A DNA stretch of 64,000 nt from Jatrophihabitans sp. GAS493 (GTDB lineage Bacteria > Actinomycetota > Actinomycetes > Mycobacteriales > Jatrophihabitantaceae): assembly GCF_900230215.1 (NCBI RefSeq), contig NZ_LT907982.1, forward strand, positions 1,612,001 to 1,676,000. Direction: 5' to 3'. Shown here in pieces: positions 17,718 to 26,129 of the stretch. The notes beneath the pieces are model-generated. The model saw only the letters and a list, made by a program, of their open reading frames with translations. It searched no databases and had not been told where the DNA came from. How positions within the stretch are numbered: position 1 is the stretch's first letter; every line of letters starts with the position of its first letter. Both the position numbers and the translations under genes were made by a program.

Positions 17718-18163
17718 CCGAGCAGGGTCACCGCCCCCACAATGCTCAACAAAATATAGAGGTTGGCCGTGTAGTTCTGCTGCAGCCAGGCTTTCGCTGC
17801 CGGCTGCGTACCCTCGCGGTAGATCTCCGGCCATGCGATAAGAGCCAGTGATCCACCGACGACCAGGGCGAATTGAACGAAGCGCCGGGCCCGCGGGCGC
17901 ACCGTCCGGCTCAGTCCGAAGCCGATGAGCGAGACCAGTGGGACAAAGATCCCGTCATGGATCACCGCCGCCGCGATGAGCCACTTGGCGAGGCCGGCCG
18001 GATTGGTCTGCTGCGAGTTGGCCAGGATGCGGATGCCGCCGTAGGCGATCAACGCGACGCCGGCTCCGCCCAGCAGCAGGCGCGCCTTCGACGGGCGGCT
18101 CTTCGACGGGCGGCTCTTCGACGGGCCGGGCACCGGCCGGTCGCCGTTCGGTTCGGCGATCAT
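17627..18163 (-). CDS. Membrane protein of unknown function linked to molybdoenzyme
   Basis: The 178-residue protein has a Pro/Ser/Lys/Arg-rich N-terminus containing a fivefold-residue repeat (PSKSR twice, then PSKAR) and about four membrane helices (LLLGGAGVALIAYGGIRIL, LIAAAVIHDGIFVPLVSLIGF, FALVVGGSLALIAW, LYILLSIVGAVTLLGYLA). The ATG at 18163 overlaps the stop of the molybdopterin oxidoreductase (ATGA), so it is probably translated with it and may be part of the same membrane complex. I recognise no family. Its 3' end runs 91 bases into the convergent methyltransferase gene. Confidence 0.7.
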   Translation of the reverse strand: MIAEPNGDRPVPGPSKSRPSKSRPSKARLLLGGAGVALIAYGGIRILANSQQTNPAGLAKWLIAAAVIHDGIFVPLVSLIGFGLSRTVRPRARRFVQFALVVGGSLALIAWPEIYREGTQPAAKAWLQQNYTANLYILLSIVGAVTLLGYLATVIRDARADRRRQANDRPPTVNTSST

Positions 18164-19365
18164 CCGAGCACCACCACATTCGCCAGCCATTTCGTGTTGA
18201 GCACACCGGCTCGGTTCGGGGCGATGAGGCGTACCGGATAGCCGTGATCGTGCACGATTCGCTCGCCGTTCAGATGGGTCGCCAGCAGTGCCTGCTTCAG
18301 CTGCGGTCCGAATACCGTGGAGGTCCGGTACGAGCCGCCCTGCTGCAGCGACTCGACGCGCACGTGCGAATCGGCACTGCCGCCAGCCCGCTCCACCAGG
18401 CTCAGCAGGGTGGGGCCACTCCAATGCGCGGCAACGCTCCACCCCTCCACGCAGGCCAGCGGGAAGTGTTTGCCGCTGCGCTCCAGCGTCTCCAACTCGG
18501 CCAGGGTGAGCTCGAACGGCTTTGGCCCGAGGACGTGCAGCCGGTAATCCGGGTCGCCGAGCAGCGCCGTCACCTTGGCCTCGGCGGCGGTGGTGTTGAT
18601 CGGTACCCGCTGCGGCCCCCGGCTCGGCTGCCGGTCGGCCAGCAGCCCGATTGGCTCCAGCGGGCTCACCGTCCGGCCGACGGTCACCAGGGTCACGGCG
18701 GCGGCGCTTACCCCGGTCGTGATGAGCAGTCCGCGCCGGGTGATGCCAGCGCCGGCTTCGGGGGGGTTCTCACCCGGCCCCGGCTCCGCCGCCGGCGGAT
18801 AGACCGACGCGAGCGGGGTGGCGAGCCCGCGTTTGATCGTCTCCAGCTTCACCGCAATGTGCAGCATGATCGAGCCGGCGACCACGAAGGCCAATAAAAA
18901 GTGGACGATCACGAAGTGCCAGGGCCACGGGTACCAGCCTAGGATGTTGATGAAGCCGGTGAAGAGTTCGAGGATCGCGCTGCCGACGAGCAGGCCGACA
19001 CTGAGGCGCTCGATTCCCTCCAGCGGATTGCGCGCCGGTGGCCAGCTGAACAGGCGCGGGTAGACCGTCCAGAGCTTCACCAGCAGCAGGGGGATGGCGG
19101 CGATTCCGGTGGTGACGTGGAGGCCCTGGGTGAGCCGGTAGCCCCAGGCCGGTGCGCCGGGAATCGGCAGCCAGTTCCAGGGGCCGTATTGGTAGTGGCT
19201 GAGCAGACCGGTGATGAAGCAGATCGTGAAGGCGATGCCGAGGACCCGCCCGACCCGGGCCGTCACCGCCTCGTGGTGCAGTGAACTGCTGAACTTCGGC
19301 CAGATCGGGGGTGGTTCGCGCAGCAGGGTGCGCACCTTCACGCGCACCCGCTCCCTCCGGCTCAT
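18160..19365 (-). CDS. Membrane cytochrome-type molybdopterin-dependent oxidoreductase
   Basis: A 401-residue fusion. Residues 1-190 form a cytochrome b561-like four-helix membrane domain with candidate heme His residues (QGLHVTTG, WHFVIVHFLL and IMLHIAVKL). A twin-arginine-like segment ITRRGLLITTGVSAAAVTLV leads to a sulfite-oxidase-fold molybdopterin domain. There CVEGWSVAAHWSG supplies the Mo-binding Cys, and HDHGYPVRLIAPNRAGVLNTKW is the usual C-terminal motif. The protein likely passes electrons between an extracytoplasmic substrate and the membrane. The substrate is not evident. The next gene is coupled by overlap. Confidence 0.85.
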   Translation of the reverse strand: MSRRERVRVKVRTLLREPPPIWPKFSSSLHHEAVTARVGRVLGIAFTICFITGLLSHYQYGPWNWLPIPGAPAWGYRLTQGLHVTTGIAAIPLLLVKLWTVYPRLFSWPPARNPLEGIERLSVGLLVGSAILELFTGFINILGWYPWPWHFVIVHFLLAFVVAGSIMLHIAVKLETIKRGLATPLASVYPPAAEPGPGENPPEAGAGITRRGLLITTGVSAAAVTLVTVGRTVSPLEPIGLLADRQPSRGPQRVPINTTAAEAKVTALLGDPDYRLHVLGPKPFELTLAELETLERSGKHFPLACVEGWSVAAHWSGPTLLSLVERAGGSADSHVRVESLQQGGSYRTSTVFGPQLKQALLATHLNGERIVHDHGYPVRLIAPNRAGVLNTKWLANVVVLG

Positions 19366-19433
19366 GTCCCTAAGTTCGCATAGATTCGGGCGATCGGTTC
19401 ACGACAAACCCTTACGAGGTTGGGAACGTCGCG

Positions 19434-20918
19434 GTGACGAGCCCGGTCGAGCCGTTTCGGTCGCGCCGGTCGTGTCAATGTGGAGCGGTGACCTCGACTC
19501 TCCCGGGCAGCGCGACGACGCACGAGCGGCGTGTCTCCTACCGTCTCCTGCTCGTCTTGGCGCTGCTCGGCGAGGCCGCGATGATCGCGGCCATCAGCAA
19601 TCCGTGGCATCCGGCGAAGGCCTCGGGGGTGCTGAGCTACGAAGCGGCCGCAGCGGGATTCTTCCTGATCGGATTGCTGGCTTTCACCCGCTCCCGGCTG
19701 AGCAGCCGCGTCGCCGTCTGGCTCATCTTCGCGGTGGCGATCGGGTTGAACCTGCTGGCCCTGCTGTCGGGCCCCACCTCCAGCGACGACGACTTCCGCT
19801 ACGCCTGGGATGCCAAAGTGCAGCTCTCAGGGACCGATCCGTATCGCTACGTCCCGGCGGATCCCATTCTTCTCCCAGAGCGAGATGCCTTTACTTTTCC
19901 GACTGATCGTCCCTGCAGGCACCGTCCGGTGGCCGCCGATGGATGCACCCAGATCAATCGCCCGGACGTGCACACCATCTATCCACCGGTGGCCCAGGCC
20001 TCCTTCGTCGGGATGCGGCTGCTCTCCTTCGGTGGACGCGGAGGTCACCTCCCGCTGCAGCTCACCGAGGCGCTGGCCAGCCTCGGTGTGACGCTGCTGC
20101 TGGTGCGCAACGCCCGGCGCCGGGGCCGCCCGCTCTGGAGCGCCGCGGTCTGGGCCTGGTGCCCGATCGCGGTGCTGGAACTGGCCAACGACGCCCACAT
20201 CGAGGGGATCGCGGTGCTGCTGAGCATCGCCGGCGTGCTGGCCAGTGCACGGGGACGAGACCGGGCCGCCGCCCTCTGGGTGGGGGCAGCCATTGCGACC
20301 AAGCTCTATCCGGCGCTACTGCTGCCGGCCCTCATGCGCCGCCGGCCCGGGCTGGTGGCCGGCACAGCGGTCGGCTTCGTGGCGCTGAGCTATGTCCCGC
20401 ACGTCCTGGCCGTCGGTCGCGAGGTGATCGGCTACCTGCCGGGCTACCTGCAGGAGGGGGACTACCTCGACGGCGGGCGGTTCCTGCTCCTGAACGTGGT
20501 CTTCCCCGAGGCAGTCTCGCCGTATGTCGCCGTACTGCTGCTGGCGGCGATCGCGGTGGCGGTCTGGCGGCGGGGCGATCCGCAGCGCCCGGAGCTGGGG
20601 TCACTGCTGATGGTGGGCGCATTCTTCCTGATCGCGACGCCGGACCTGAGTTGGTATTCGCTGCTGCTGCTGGCCCTCTGCGCGCTCGCGGTACGGCCGG
20701 AGTGGCTCGGCGTCGTGGCGGCGCCGACGCTCATCTACCTTGGCGTGAAACTGCACTGGGACCCGACGGTCGTCGGGGTATGGGCCTACGCCGCCGGCGG
20801 GCTACTCGTCGCCGCGGTCGCGCTCGGCCGGCACCGCAGCGACCGTCACGGTCGCGGTTACGAGGTCCCGCTGCTGGGGCAGCGCGTCGCCCGGTTCTGG
20901 CAGGTCGACGCTCGGTGA
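19434..20918 (+). CDS. GT-C polytopic mannosyltransferase-like protein (GT87/DUF2029)
   Basis: About 494 residues with some ten or more membrane helices. The first extracytoplasmic loop carries acidic residues (SSDDDFRYAWDAKVQLSGTDPY), typical of GT-C enzymes that use polyprenyl-phosphate sugars; YPPVAQ, ANDAHIEG and ATKLYPALLLPAL fit DUF2029/alpha-1,6-mannosyltransferase proteins. It could extend a glycan using the product of the GT2 enzyme at 15698. GTG starts at 19434 and 19488 are both in frame; the later one is preceded by GGAGCG. The last 117 bases overlap the convergent EamA gene. Confidence 0.8.
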   Translation: MTSPVEPFRSRRSCQCGAVTSTLPGSATTHERRVSYRLLLVLALLGEAAMIAAISNPWHPAKASGVLSYEAAAAGFFLIGLLAFTRSRLSSRVAVWLIFAVAIGLNLLALLSGPTSSDDDFRYAWDAKVQLSGTDPYRYVPADPILLPERDAFTFPTDRPCRHRPVAADGCTQINRPDVHTIYPPVAQASFVGMRLLSFGGRGGHLPLQLTEALASLGVTLLLVRNARRRGRPLWSAAVWAWCPIAVLELANDAHIEGIAVLLSIAGVLASARGRDRAAALWVGAAIATKLYPALLLPALMRRRPGLVAGTAVGFVALSYVPHVLAVGREVIGYLPGYLQEGDYLDGGRFLLLNVVFPEAVSPYVAVLLLAAIAVAVWRRGDPQRPELGSLLMVGAFFLIATPDLSWYSLLLLALCALAVRPEWLGVVAAPTLIYLGVKLHWDPTVVGVWAYAAGGLLVAAVALGRHRSDRHGRGYEVPLLGQRVARFWQVDAR

Positions 20919-21827
20919 GCGGAGCTCGTCGATACGCACGAGTGTCACGCCGGCCAGCATCAGAGCGCCCCCGACGAACTGGATCGGAGCCGGCACCTGG
21001 CCGAGCAGGATCCAGGCGAAGATGACCGCGAAGAGCACCTCGGTGAGCCCGGCGAAGGAGGAGACCTTGGCCCCGAGGAGACGGGCGGCGCCGATTCCGG
21101 AGACGTAGGCGAAGGCGCCGGCCAGCAGGGATAGGCAGAGTACCGGGACGATCCAGCTGACCTGATGGGAGAAGAGCGTCACGTCGACCAGCGGGGCCCG
21201 TACCGGCAGCACGCCGGTCAGATCGAGGGCGAGCAGCCCGAGGGCGCCGACGCACATGCCCGACCAGGCCAGCACGAGGGGCGGAAGGGCGGAGCCGTCG
21301 TGGGAGGAGACGACGAAGTAGACGGCGAGCCCGACCGCGGCGGCCAGACCCCAGAGCACGCCCACCGGATCGAGGTGATGCGAGCTGGCCAGGTTGAGGA
21401 CCAGCACCAGACCGGCGATCGCGGTGACGCCGCCGATGACGGTGAGGCGCTGCGGGCGGTGGCCGTGAGCGATCCAGAGCCAGCCGACGACCAGGATCGT
21501 GCCGAGGTACTCCAGAAGCAGCGCGACACCGACCGACAGGTGCTGCAGCGCGTTGAAGTAGAAGAGCTGGCAGCCGGCCACCGCGATGAAGCCGAAGGCG
21601 GCGATGGTGCGCCGCGCCCCCCAGAGCAGCCCCCACTGGCCGTGGAGTTGGCGCAGGGCGAAGGGCGTCAGCACCAGGGCGGCGATGATGATTCGGGCCG
21701 TCACGGCGGCTCCAGGCGTCCAGCCGGCGCCGATCAGGGCGGAGCCGAAGGAGCCTGAGGTGCCGAAGGTTGCCGCGGATAGTGCCGCCAGCGTCAGTCC
21801 GGTGCTGCGACCGAGCAGCTGGGGCAT
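20802..21827 (-). CDS. EamA/RhaT-family drug/metabolite transporter
   Basis: A 341-residue DMT transporter with ten predicted helices in two EamA repeats (the first around residues 12-145, the second 155-290). The second includes GAKVSSFAGLTEVLFAVIFAW and LLGQVPAPIQFVGGALMLAGV. The hydrophilic C-terminal tail of about 45 residues lies in the overlap with the mannosyltransferase gene. It is divergent from a CGNR-type regulator 112 bases away, which may control it. The substrate cannot be inferred. Confidence 0.88.
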   Translation of the reverse strand: MPQLLGRSTGLTLAALSAATFGTSGSFGSALIGAGWTPGAAVTARIIIAALVLTPFALRQLHGQWGLLWGARRTIAAFGFIAVAGCQLFYFNALQHLSVGVALLLEYLGTILVVGWLWIAHGHRPQRLTVIGGVTAIAGLVLVLNLASSHHLDPVGVLWGLAAAVGLAVYFVVSSHDGSALPPLVLAWSGMCVGALGLLALDLTGVLPVRAPLVDVTLFSHQVSWIVPVLCLSLLAGAFAYVSGIGAARLLGAKVSSFAGLTEVLFAVIFAWILLGQVPAPIQFVGGALMLAGVTLVRIDELRSPSVDLPEPGDALPQQRDLVTATVTVAAVPAERDRGDE

Positions 21828-21939
21828 GGTGAAGACCTCGTCACGTCTGGATGGCCACGCAAGCGCGCAGGCCGGTAATTAGCAAAATGGAATACACTCG
21901 TTACACCTAGAACTTAGCCCGGCGCCTGAAAGGAGTCAA

Positions 21940-22479
21940 ATGCTTTTTGCCCATGACACAGAGCATGCCCTCGCCGGCGCCGCGGCCCTGGTGAACACCG
22001 ATCAGCCCGACGGTGATCTGCTGGCCGATGTGGCGGCGCTGGATAGCTTCGTCCAGGAGTGGGGCTGGACCGGCCAGCTGCGTCACGACCAGGCCGAGCT
22101 GGATGCCGTGCGCCGGCTACGTCCGCGGCTGCGCCAGCTCTGGTTTCTGGACGAGCCGGCGGCCGCGGAGCTGGTGAATACCTTGCTGCGCCAGACGAAC
22201 GCGCTGCCGCAACTGGTGCGCCACGATGCCTGGGACTACCACCTGCATGCGACACCGCCCGACGCGCCGTTGGCGGATCGGATGGCGGTGGAGGCGGCGA
22301 TGGCGATGATCGATGTCATCCGGCAGAAGGAGCTGCCGCGGCTGCAACTCTGTGCGGCGGCCGACTGTGGCGACGTGCTGGTCGACCTCTCCAAGAACCG
22401 GTCGCGGCGCTTCTGCAGCACCTCCTGCTCCAATCGCACCAATGTCGCCGCGTTCCGGGCCCGCAAGGCCAATGAGTAA
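21940..22479 (+). CDS. CGNR zinc-finger regulator (ABATE domain)
   Basis: A 179-residue protein with an N-terminal ABATE-type helical domain and a C-terminal CGNR zinc finger. The finger reads C-x4-C-x16-C-x3-C: CAAADCGDV, then RRFCSTSCSNRTNVAAFRAR. These are regarded as stress-related transcription regulators. A GAAAGGAG ribosome site lies just before the ATG. It is divergent from the EamA transporter and converges on the OhrR gene with a three-base gap. Confidence 0.9.
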   Translation: MLFAHDTEHALAGAAALVNTDQPDGDLLADVAALDSFVQEWGWTGQLRHDQAELDAVRRLRPRLRQLWFLDEPAAAELVNTLLRQTNALPQLVRHDAWDYHLHATPPDAPLADRMAVEAAMAMIDVIRQKELPRLQLCAAADCGDVLVDLSKNRSRRFCSTSCSNRTNVAAFRARKANE

Positions 22480-22482
22480 CGC

Positions 22483-22938
22483 TCAGCCGGCGGACTTCAC
22501 CGCGGCGATGACCCGGGTCAGCGATGCGTGCAGCTGCTCGAGTTCGGGTAGCTCGATCTGCAGCCTCGCCATCACCGCGGCCGGGATCAGCAGCGCCTGT
22601 TCGCGCAGGCGTCGACCAGAGTCGGTGAGGGTGATCTCGAGGTTGCGTTCGTCGGTGGCGCTGCGCTCGCGTCGCAGGTAGCCGGAGGCCTCCAGGCGCT
22701 TCACCAGCGGCGAGAGCGTCCCCGGGTCGAGCGCGAGGAGCTGGCTAAGGTCCTTAACCGAGAGTGGTTGCTGCTGCCAGAGGGCGAGCATCACCAGGTA
22801 CTGCGGGTGGGTCAGCCCCATCGGTTCCAGCAGCGGCCGATAGACCGACACCACGCCGCGGGAGGCGACGGAGAGCGCGAAGCAGACCTGTCGCTCCAGG
22901 GCCAATGGGTCGATCGTCTCGTCGAGCTCAGTCTTCAC
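22483..22938 (-). CDS. ohrR: MarR-family peroxide repressor, OhrR type
   Basis: A 151-residue winged-helix repressor. The N-terminal LERQVCFALSVASR places a single cysteine (Cys19) exactly where OhrR proteins carry their organic-hydroperoxide-sensing thiol, and YRPLLEPMGLTHPQYLVMLALW continues the OhrR pattern. DNA contact helix: DPGTLSPLVKRLEASGYLRRE. It is divergent from a DUF5313 membrane protein, and a perfect palindrome lies in the gap, so autoregulation and control of that gene are likely. No ohr peroxidase gene is in the window. Confidence 0.88.
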   Translation of the reverse strand: MKTELDETIDPLALERQVCFALSVASRGVVSVYRPLLEPMGLTHPQYLVMLALWQQQPLSVKDLSQLLALDPGTLSPLVKRLEASGYLRRERSATDERNLEITLTDSGRRLREQALLIPAAVMARLQIELPELEQLHASLTRVIAAVKSAG

Positions 22939-22961
22939 ATCAGAAGCGTACCAATAGTTTG

Positions 22962-22980
22962 TACACCAATGATTGGTGTA
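22962..22980. promoter_or_regulatory. OhrR-type operator palindrome
   Basis: A perfect 9-1-9 inverted repeat, TACACCAATGATTGGTGTA, lies 23 bases from the ohrR start and 11 bases from the start of the divergent gene. Position and symmetry fit a dimeric MarR repressor acting on both promoters. Confidence 0.8.
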
Positions 22981-22991
22981 ACGTGGTCAAC

Positions 22992-23447
22992 ATGGACGAG
23001 AAGCGGGCTCCGGTCGCGGAGCCAAGTGTGGTACCCCAGCGTTCGCGCCCCAACGCGGTCGAGTGGCTGCGCTACGCCTGGGGCGGCGGGTTGCCCCCGT
23101 CGCTGCGTGACTGGGTGCTCAAGGATCTCACCGGCCGGACCTGGCTGCTGCGGCAGTCAGCGCGCTCGATCGTGCTGCTGGCGCCGTTCGCGGCCGCCAT
23201 TCTGATCTTCGTTCCGGGCGCGTTCTGGATCCGCGGGGTCGCCGTGATCGGCGGGACGTTCATGGGCCTGCTCTTCGGCTTCGCCTACGTCGTCGAGACC
23301 AGTGAGACCCGACTCCTCAGGGCCGGCTACCCGGCCGGGCTCGGTGAGCGCATTCGTCGCCGGCGCGCAGCTGAGGCACACTCGGCCGGAGTGGCCCGGC
23401 GGCGGGAGAAGCGCGCCCGCAAATCTCCTGCATATCGCGGGCTATAG
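22992..23447 (+). CDS. DUF5313-like small membrane protein
   Basis: The 151-residue protein has an N-terminal cytoplasmic segment RPNAVEWLRYAWGGGLP, which matches the actinobacterial DUF5313 pattern. DWVLKDLTGRTWLLRQ follows, then two membrane helices (SIVLLAPFAAAILIFVPGAFW and GVAVIGGTFMGLLFGFAYVV) and a basic C-terminus. The ATG is only 11 bases after the operator, so the mRNA leader must be very short or absent. No function is known to me. Regulation by the divergent OhrR implies a role in oxidative or envelope stress. Confidence 0.8.
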   Translation: MDEKRAPVAEPSVVPQRSRPNAVEWLRYAWGGGLPPSLRDWVLKDLTGRTWLLRQSARSIVLLAPFAAAILIFVPGAFWIRGVAVIGGTFMGLLFGFAYVVETSETRLLRAGYPAGLGERIRRRRAAEAHSAGVARRREKRARKSPAYRGL

Positions 23448-23464
23448 CGCGCAGGATGCAGGAG
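23425..23464. terminator. Hairpin between convergent genes
   Basis: Arms CTCCTGCAT (23425-23433) and ATGCAGGAG (23456-23464) pair perfectly around a GC-rich inner segment. The hairpin includes the stop codon of the membrane protein and faces the accE stop, so it could end transcription from both sides. Confidence 0.6.
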
Positions 23465-23484
23465 GTTCGGCAAGTCGGCGCTGA

Positions 23485-23754
23485 CTAACGGGCGTTCCGC
23501 CATGCGCCGGCGCCGGCCCGCAGCGGTGGACGGGTCAGTTGAGCCGGGTCGGCCCAGCCGCCGGCGCGACTCTGCTTCGGCTCCGCCGGTTCAGCTGAAC
23601 CGCGCGCGGAGAAGAGCGCCGTCACCACGGCGAGCTCCTCCGGGGTGGGCTCACCCTTGACGATGCGTAGCACCGGACGGGCCGAGGCAACCTCCGCCTC
23701 GGGCGTCGATGACTCCGCCACCTCGTCGGCATCAGGTGCGCGATGCTTGCTCAC
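23485..23754 (-). CDS. accE: Acyl-CoA carboxylase epsilon subunit
   Basis: An 89-residue accessory subunit that binds and stimulates actinobacterial acyl-CoA carboxylases. LRIVKGEPTPEELAVVTALF and the C-terminal tryptophan-containing segment ending AGAGAWRNAR are the family signature; the Asp/Glu/Ser-rich N-terminus is variable. It follows the beta subunit by 16 bases on the same strand. Confidence 0.92.
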   Translation of the reverse strand: MSKHRAPDADEVAESSTPEAEVASARPVLRIVKGEPTPEELAVVTALFSARGSAEPAEPKQSRAGGWADPAQLTRPPLRAGAGAWRNAR

Positions 23755-23770
23755 AGAATCCCCATCCTGC

Positions 23771-25363
23771 TCATAGTGGGATGTTTCCGTGCTTCTTCGG
23801 CGGCAGGCTCTCGCGCTTGTTGCTCAGCATGCGCAGCGACTTGATGATGTACGCGCGGGTGTGCGACGGCGGGATCACCGAGTCGATGTAGCCCCGCTCG
23901 GCGGCGACGTAGGGGTTGACCAGGGTGTCCTCGTAGTCGGTGACGACCTGGGCCCGTAGCGCCTCCGGGTCCTCGGCCGCGGCGATCTCCTTGCGGTACA
24001 GGATGTTCACCGCACCCTGGGCCCCCATGACCGCGATCTGCGCCGTCGGCCAGGCGACGTTGATGTCCGCCCCCAGGTGCTTGGACCCCATGACGTCGTA
24101 GGCCCCACCGAACGCCTTGCGGGTGATGACGGTGATCTTCGGGACGGTGGCCTCGCAGTAGGCGTAGATGAGCTTCGCGCCGCGGCGGATGATGCCGGTG
24201 TGCTCCTGGCTGACGCCGGGCAGGAAGCCGGGGACGTCGACGAGGGTGATAACTGGGATGTTGAAGGCGTCGCAGGTGCGTACGAAGCGGGCCGCCTTCT
24301 CCGACGCGTCGATGTCCAGGCAGCCGGCGAAGTGCATCGGCTGGTTGGCCACGACGCCGACCGGCGAGCCCTCGATGCGGCCGAAGCCGACGATGATGTT
24401 CGGCGCGAAGAGCGCGTGCACCTCGAGGAACTCCTCGTCGTCCACGATGTGGGTGATGAGCTCGTGCATGTCATACGGCTGGTTGGCCGAGTCCGGAATG
24501 AACGTGTCCAGGAACGCGTCCTCGTCGGTCACCGTGTCGGTGACGTCGGTGTCGTAGGTCGGCAGCGGGTCGAGGTTGTTGCTCGGCAGGTAGGAGAGCA
24601 GGCCCTTGACGTAGTTGATCGCGTCGTCCTCGTCGGTGCCGAGGTAGTGGGCGTTGCCGCTGGTCGTGTTGTGGGTGCGGGCGCCGCCGAGCTCCTCCAG
24701 CGTGACGTCCTCGCCGGTGACCGTCTTGACGACGTCCGGGCCGGTGATGAACATCTGCGAGGTCTTGTCGACCATGACGATGAAGTCGGTGAGCGCGGGG
24801 GAATAGACGTGCCCGCCGGCCGCCGCGCCCATGATCAGGGAGATCTGCGGGACCACGCCCGAGGCTCGCACGTTGCGCATGAAGATCTCGCCGTAGAGCC
24901 CGAGCGATGCCACACCCTCCTGGATGCGCGCGCCGCCACCTTCATTGATGCCGACCACCGGGCAGCCGGTCTTGAGGGCCAGGTCGAGGACCTTCACGAT
25001 CTTCTCGCCGTAGACCTCACCGAGCGCGCCGCCGAAGACGGTGACGTCCTGGCTGAAGACGCAGACCGGGCGGCCGTCCACGGTGCCGTAGCCGGTCACC
25101 ACGCCGTCGCCGAAGGGGCGGTTCTTCTCCATGCCGAAGACCGTCGAGCGGTGCCGGGCGAACTCGTCCATCTCGATGAAGGAGCCCTCGTCGAGCAGCG
25201 CGTCGATGCGCTCGCGAGCCGTCTTCTTCCCCTTCGCGTGCTGCCGCTCGACCGCGCGGGCCGATCCGGCGTGCACAGCCTCGTCGTAGCGACGGTCGAG
25301 GTCGGCCAGCTTTCCGGCGGTGGTGTGCGGATCGGGCGCTTCGGGAAGAGCTTCTGCAGTCAC
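23771..25363 (-). CDS. accD5: Acyl-CoA carboxylase beta subunit (propionyl-CoA type)
   Basis: A 530-residue carboxyltransferase that moves carboxyl groups from biotin to acyl-CoA, giving methylmalonyl- or malonyl-CoA. Two crotonase-like halves are visible: [30 protein letters not shown] in the first, [42 protein letters not shown] in the second. The Asp in GGAYDVM sits where the literature on Streptomyces PccB/AccB places the residue that favours propionyl-CoA (Ile in the acetyl-preferring type). It starts with GTG 25363 and is the first gene of a pair with accE; its alpha partner is at 7307-9055. Confidence 0.93.
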   Translation of the reverse strand: MTAEALPEAPDPHTTAGKLADLDRRYDEAVHAGSARAVERQHAKGKKTARERIDALLDEGSFIEMDEFARHRSTVFGMEKNRPFGDGVVTGYGTVDGRPVCVFSQDVTVFGGALGEVYGEKIVKVLDLALKTGCPVVGINEGGGARIQEGVASLGLYGEIFMRNVRASGVVPQISLIMGAAAGGHVYSPALTDFIVMVDKTSQMFITGPDVVKTVTGEDVTLEELGGARTHNTTSGNAHYLGTDEDDAINYVKGLLSYLPSNNLDPLPTYDTDVTDTVTDEDAFLDTFIPDSANQPYDMHELITHIVDDEEFLEVHALFAPNIIVGFGRIEGSPVGVVANQPMHFAGCLDIDASEKAARFVRTCDAFNIPVITLVDVPGFLPGVSQEHTGIIRRGAKLIYAYCEATVPKITVITRKAFGGAYDVMGSKHLGADINVAWPTAQIAVMGAQGAVNILYRKEIAAAEDPEALRAQVVTDYEDTLVNPYVAAERGYIDSVIPPSHTRAYIIKSLRMLSNKRESLPPKKHGNIPL

Positions 25364-25464
25364 GAGAGCAGAGCTTAGTGCCCCGGTCAGCGCGGCGAGC
25401 AGAGAACGTGACGGACTCCGCAGCCGCCCGGCCGGCTACTGCCCAGTCACCCCGTCAGCCGGCA

Positions 25465-26100
25465 CTAGACCTTGGTGACGTGCGTTCCGGCCCCGTAGTT
25501 ATGCACCGTCGGAGTTCCCCGCTGGTACAGCACCGTGACGTGTTTGCCCGATATGTACGCCAAGTTGAACTGGTCCACGTTGAGAATCACCGAGTCGGCG
25601 GTGATCACGACCGCCGCGCAGTGCCCGCTGATCGTCACGTGCGCGTGGGGCGCCGTGATCTGTACCGAAGTACCGGCGCTGCAGCTCCCGGAGACGGTCG
25701 TGTTCGGCTGGGTGACCGCCATGACGTAGCCGGTGAGGGTCGGCGCCGGCGGTACCGCGACCGGCGTCGGCATCCTCCAGATGTGCGTCGGCGCGGCCGG
25801 AGTGGGTGGCGGCGTCGGTGTCGGGCTCCCGCCGGGGACTGCAGGGTGGGGCGCCGTCGGGTGGGTCTGGGCCGTGGACGCCCGGGCCAGCCCGATGTCG
25901 TAGTGGGCGTAGGAACTCAGCGCCGCCAGCGCGAGCACCGCGCCCCCGGCGATGCGGGCCAGCAACCGTGGGTGCAGCGACCGAGGGTGCAGCGACCGCT
26001 GCCGGGCAGCGGCACTGCGGCGGTGGCTCTGGCGGGAGGTCATCATCTGGAGACCAATTTTCACATGCCGCGGTGGGTGGCGCGAGAGGAGCGCCATCAC
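25465..26100 (-). CDS. Secreted or anchored DUF3060 protein
   Basis: Up to 211 residues: a very basic N-terminus, one membrane helix (LLARIAGGAVLALAALSSYA), a Pro/Thr-rich linker (PTPTPPPTPAAPT) and a C-terminal beta-repeat domain (VSGSCSAGTSVQITAPHAHVTISGHCAAVVI) of the DUF3060 type. The domain therefore lies outside the membrane, tethered by the linker. An in-frame ATG at 26046 is an equally good start and leaves more room for the divergent oxidoreductase promoter. Two conserved Cys may form a disulfide. Function is unknown. Confidence 0.7.
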   Translation of the reverse strand: MMALLSRHPPRHVKIGLQMMTSRQSHRRSAAARQRSLHPRSLHPRLLARIAGGAVLALAALSSYAHYDIGLARASTAQTHPTAPHPAVPGGSPTPTPPPTPAAPTHIWRMPTPVAVPPAPTLTGYVMAVTQPNTTVSGSCSAGTSVQITAPHAHVTISGHCAAVVITADSVILNVDQFNLAYISGKHVTVLYQRGTPTVHNYGAGTHVTKV

Positions 26101-26129
26101 CGCCCCGGCCCCGAACTAGGGTGAGGCGC

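Noticed and set aside
24077-25378. 433-codon plus-strand frame opposite accD5
   Set aside because: A mirror of the beta-subunit gene with no ribosome site or recognisable domain.
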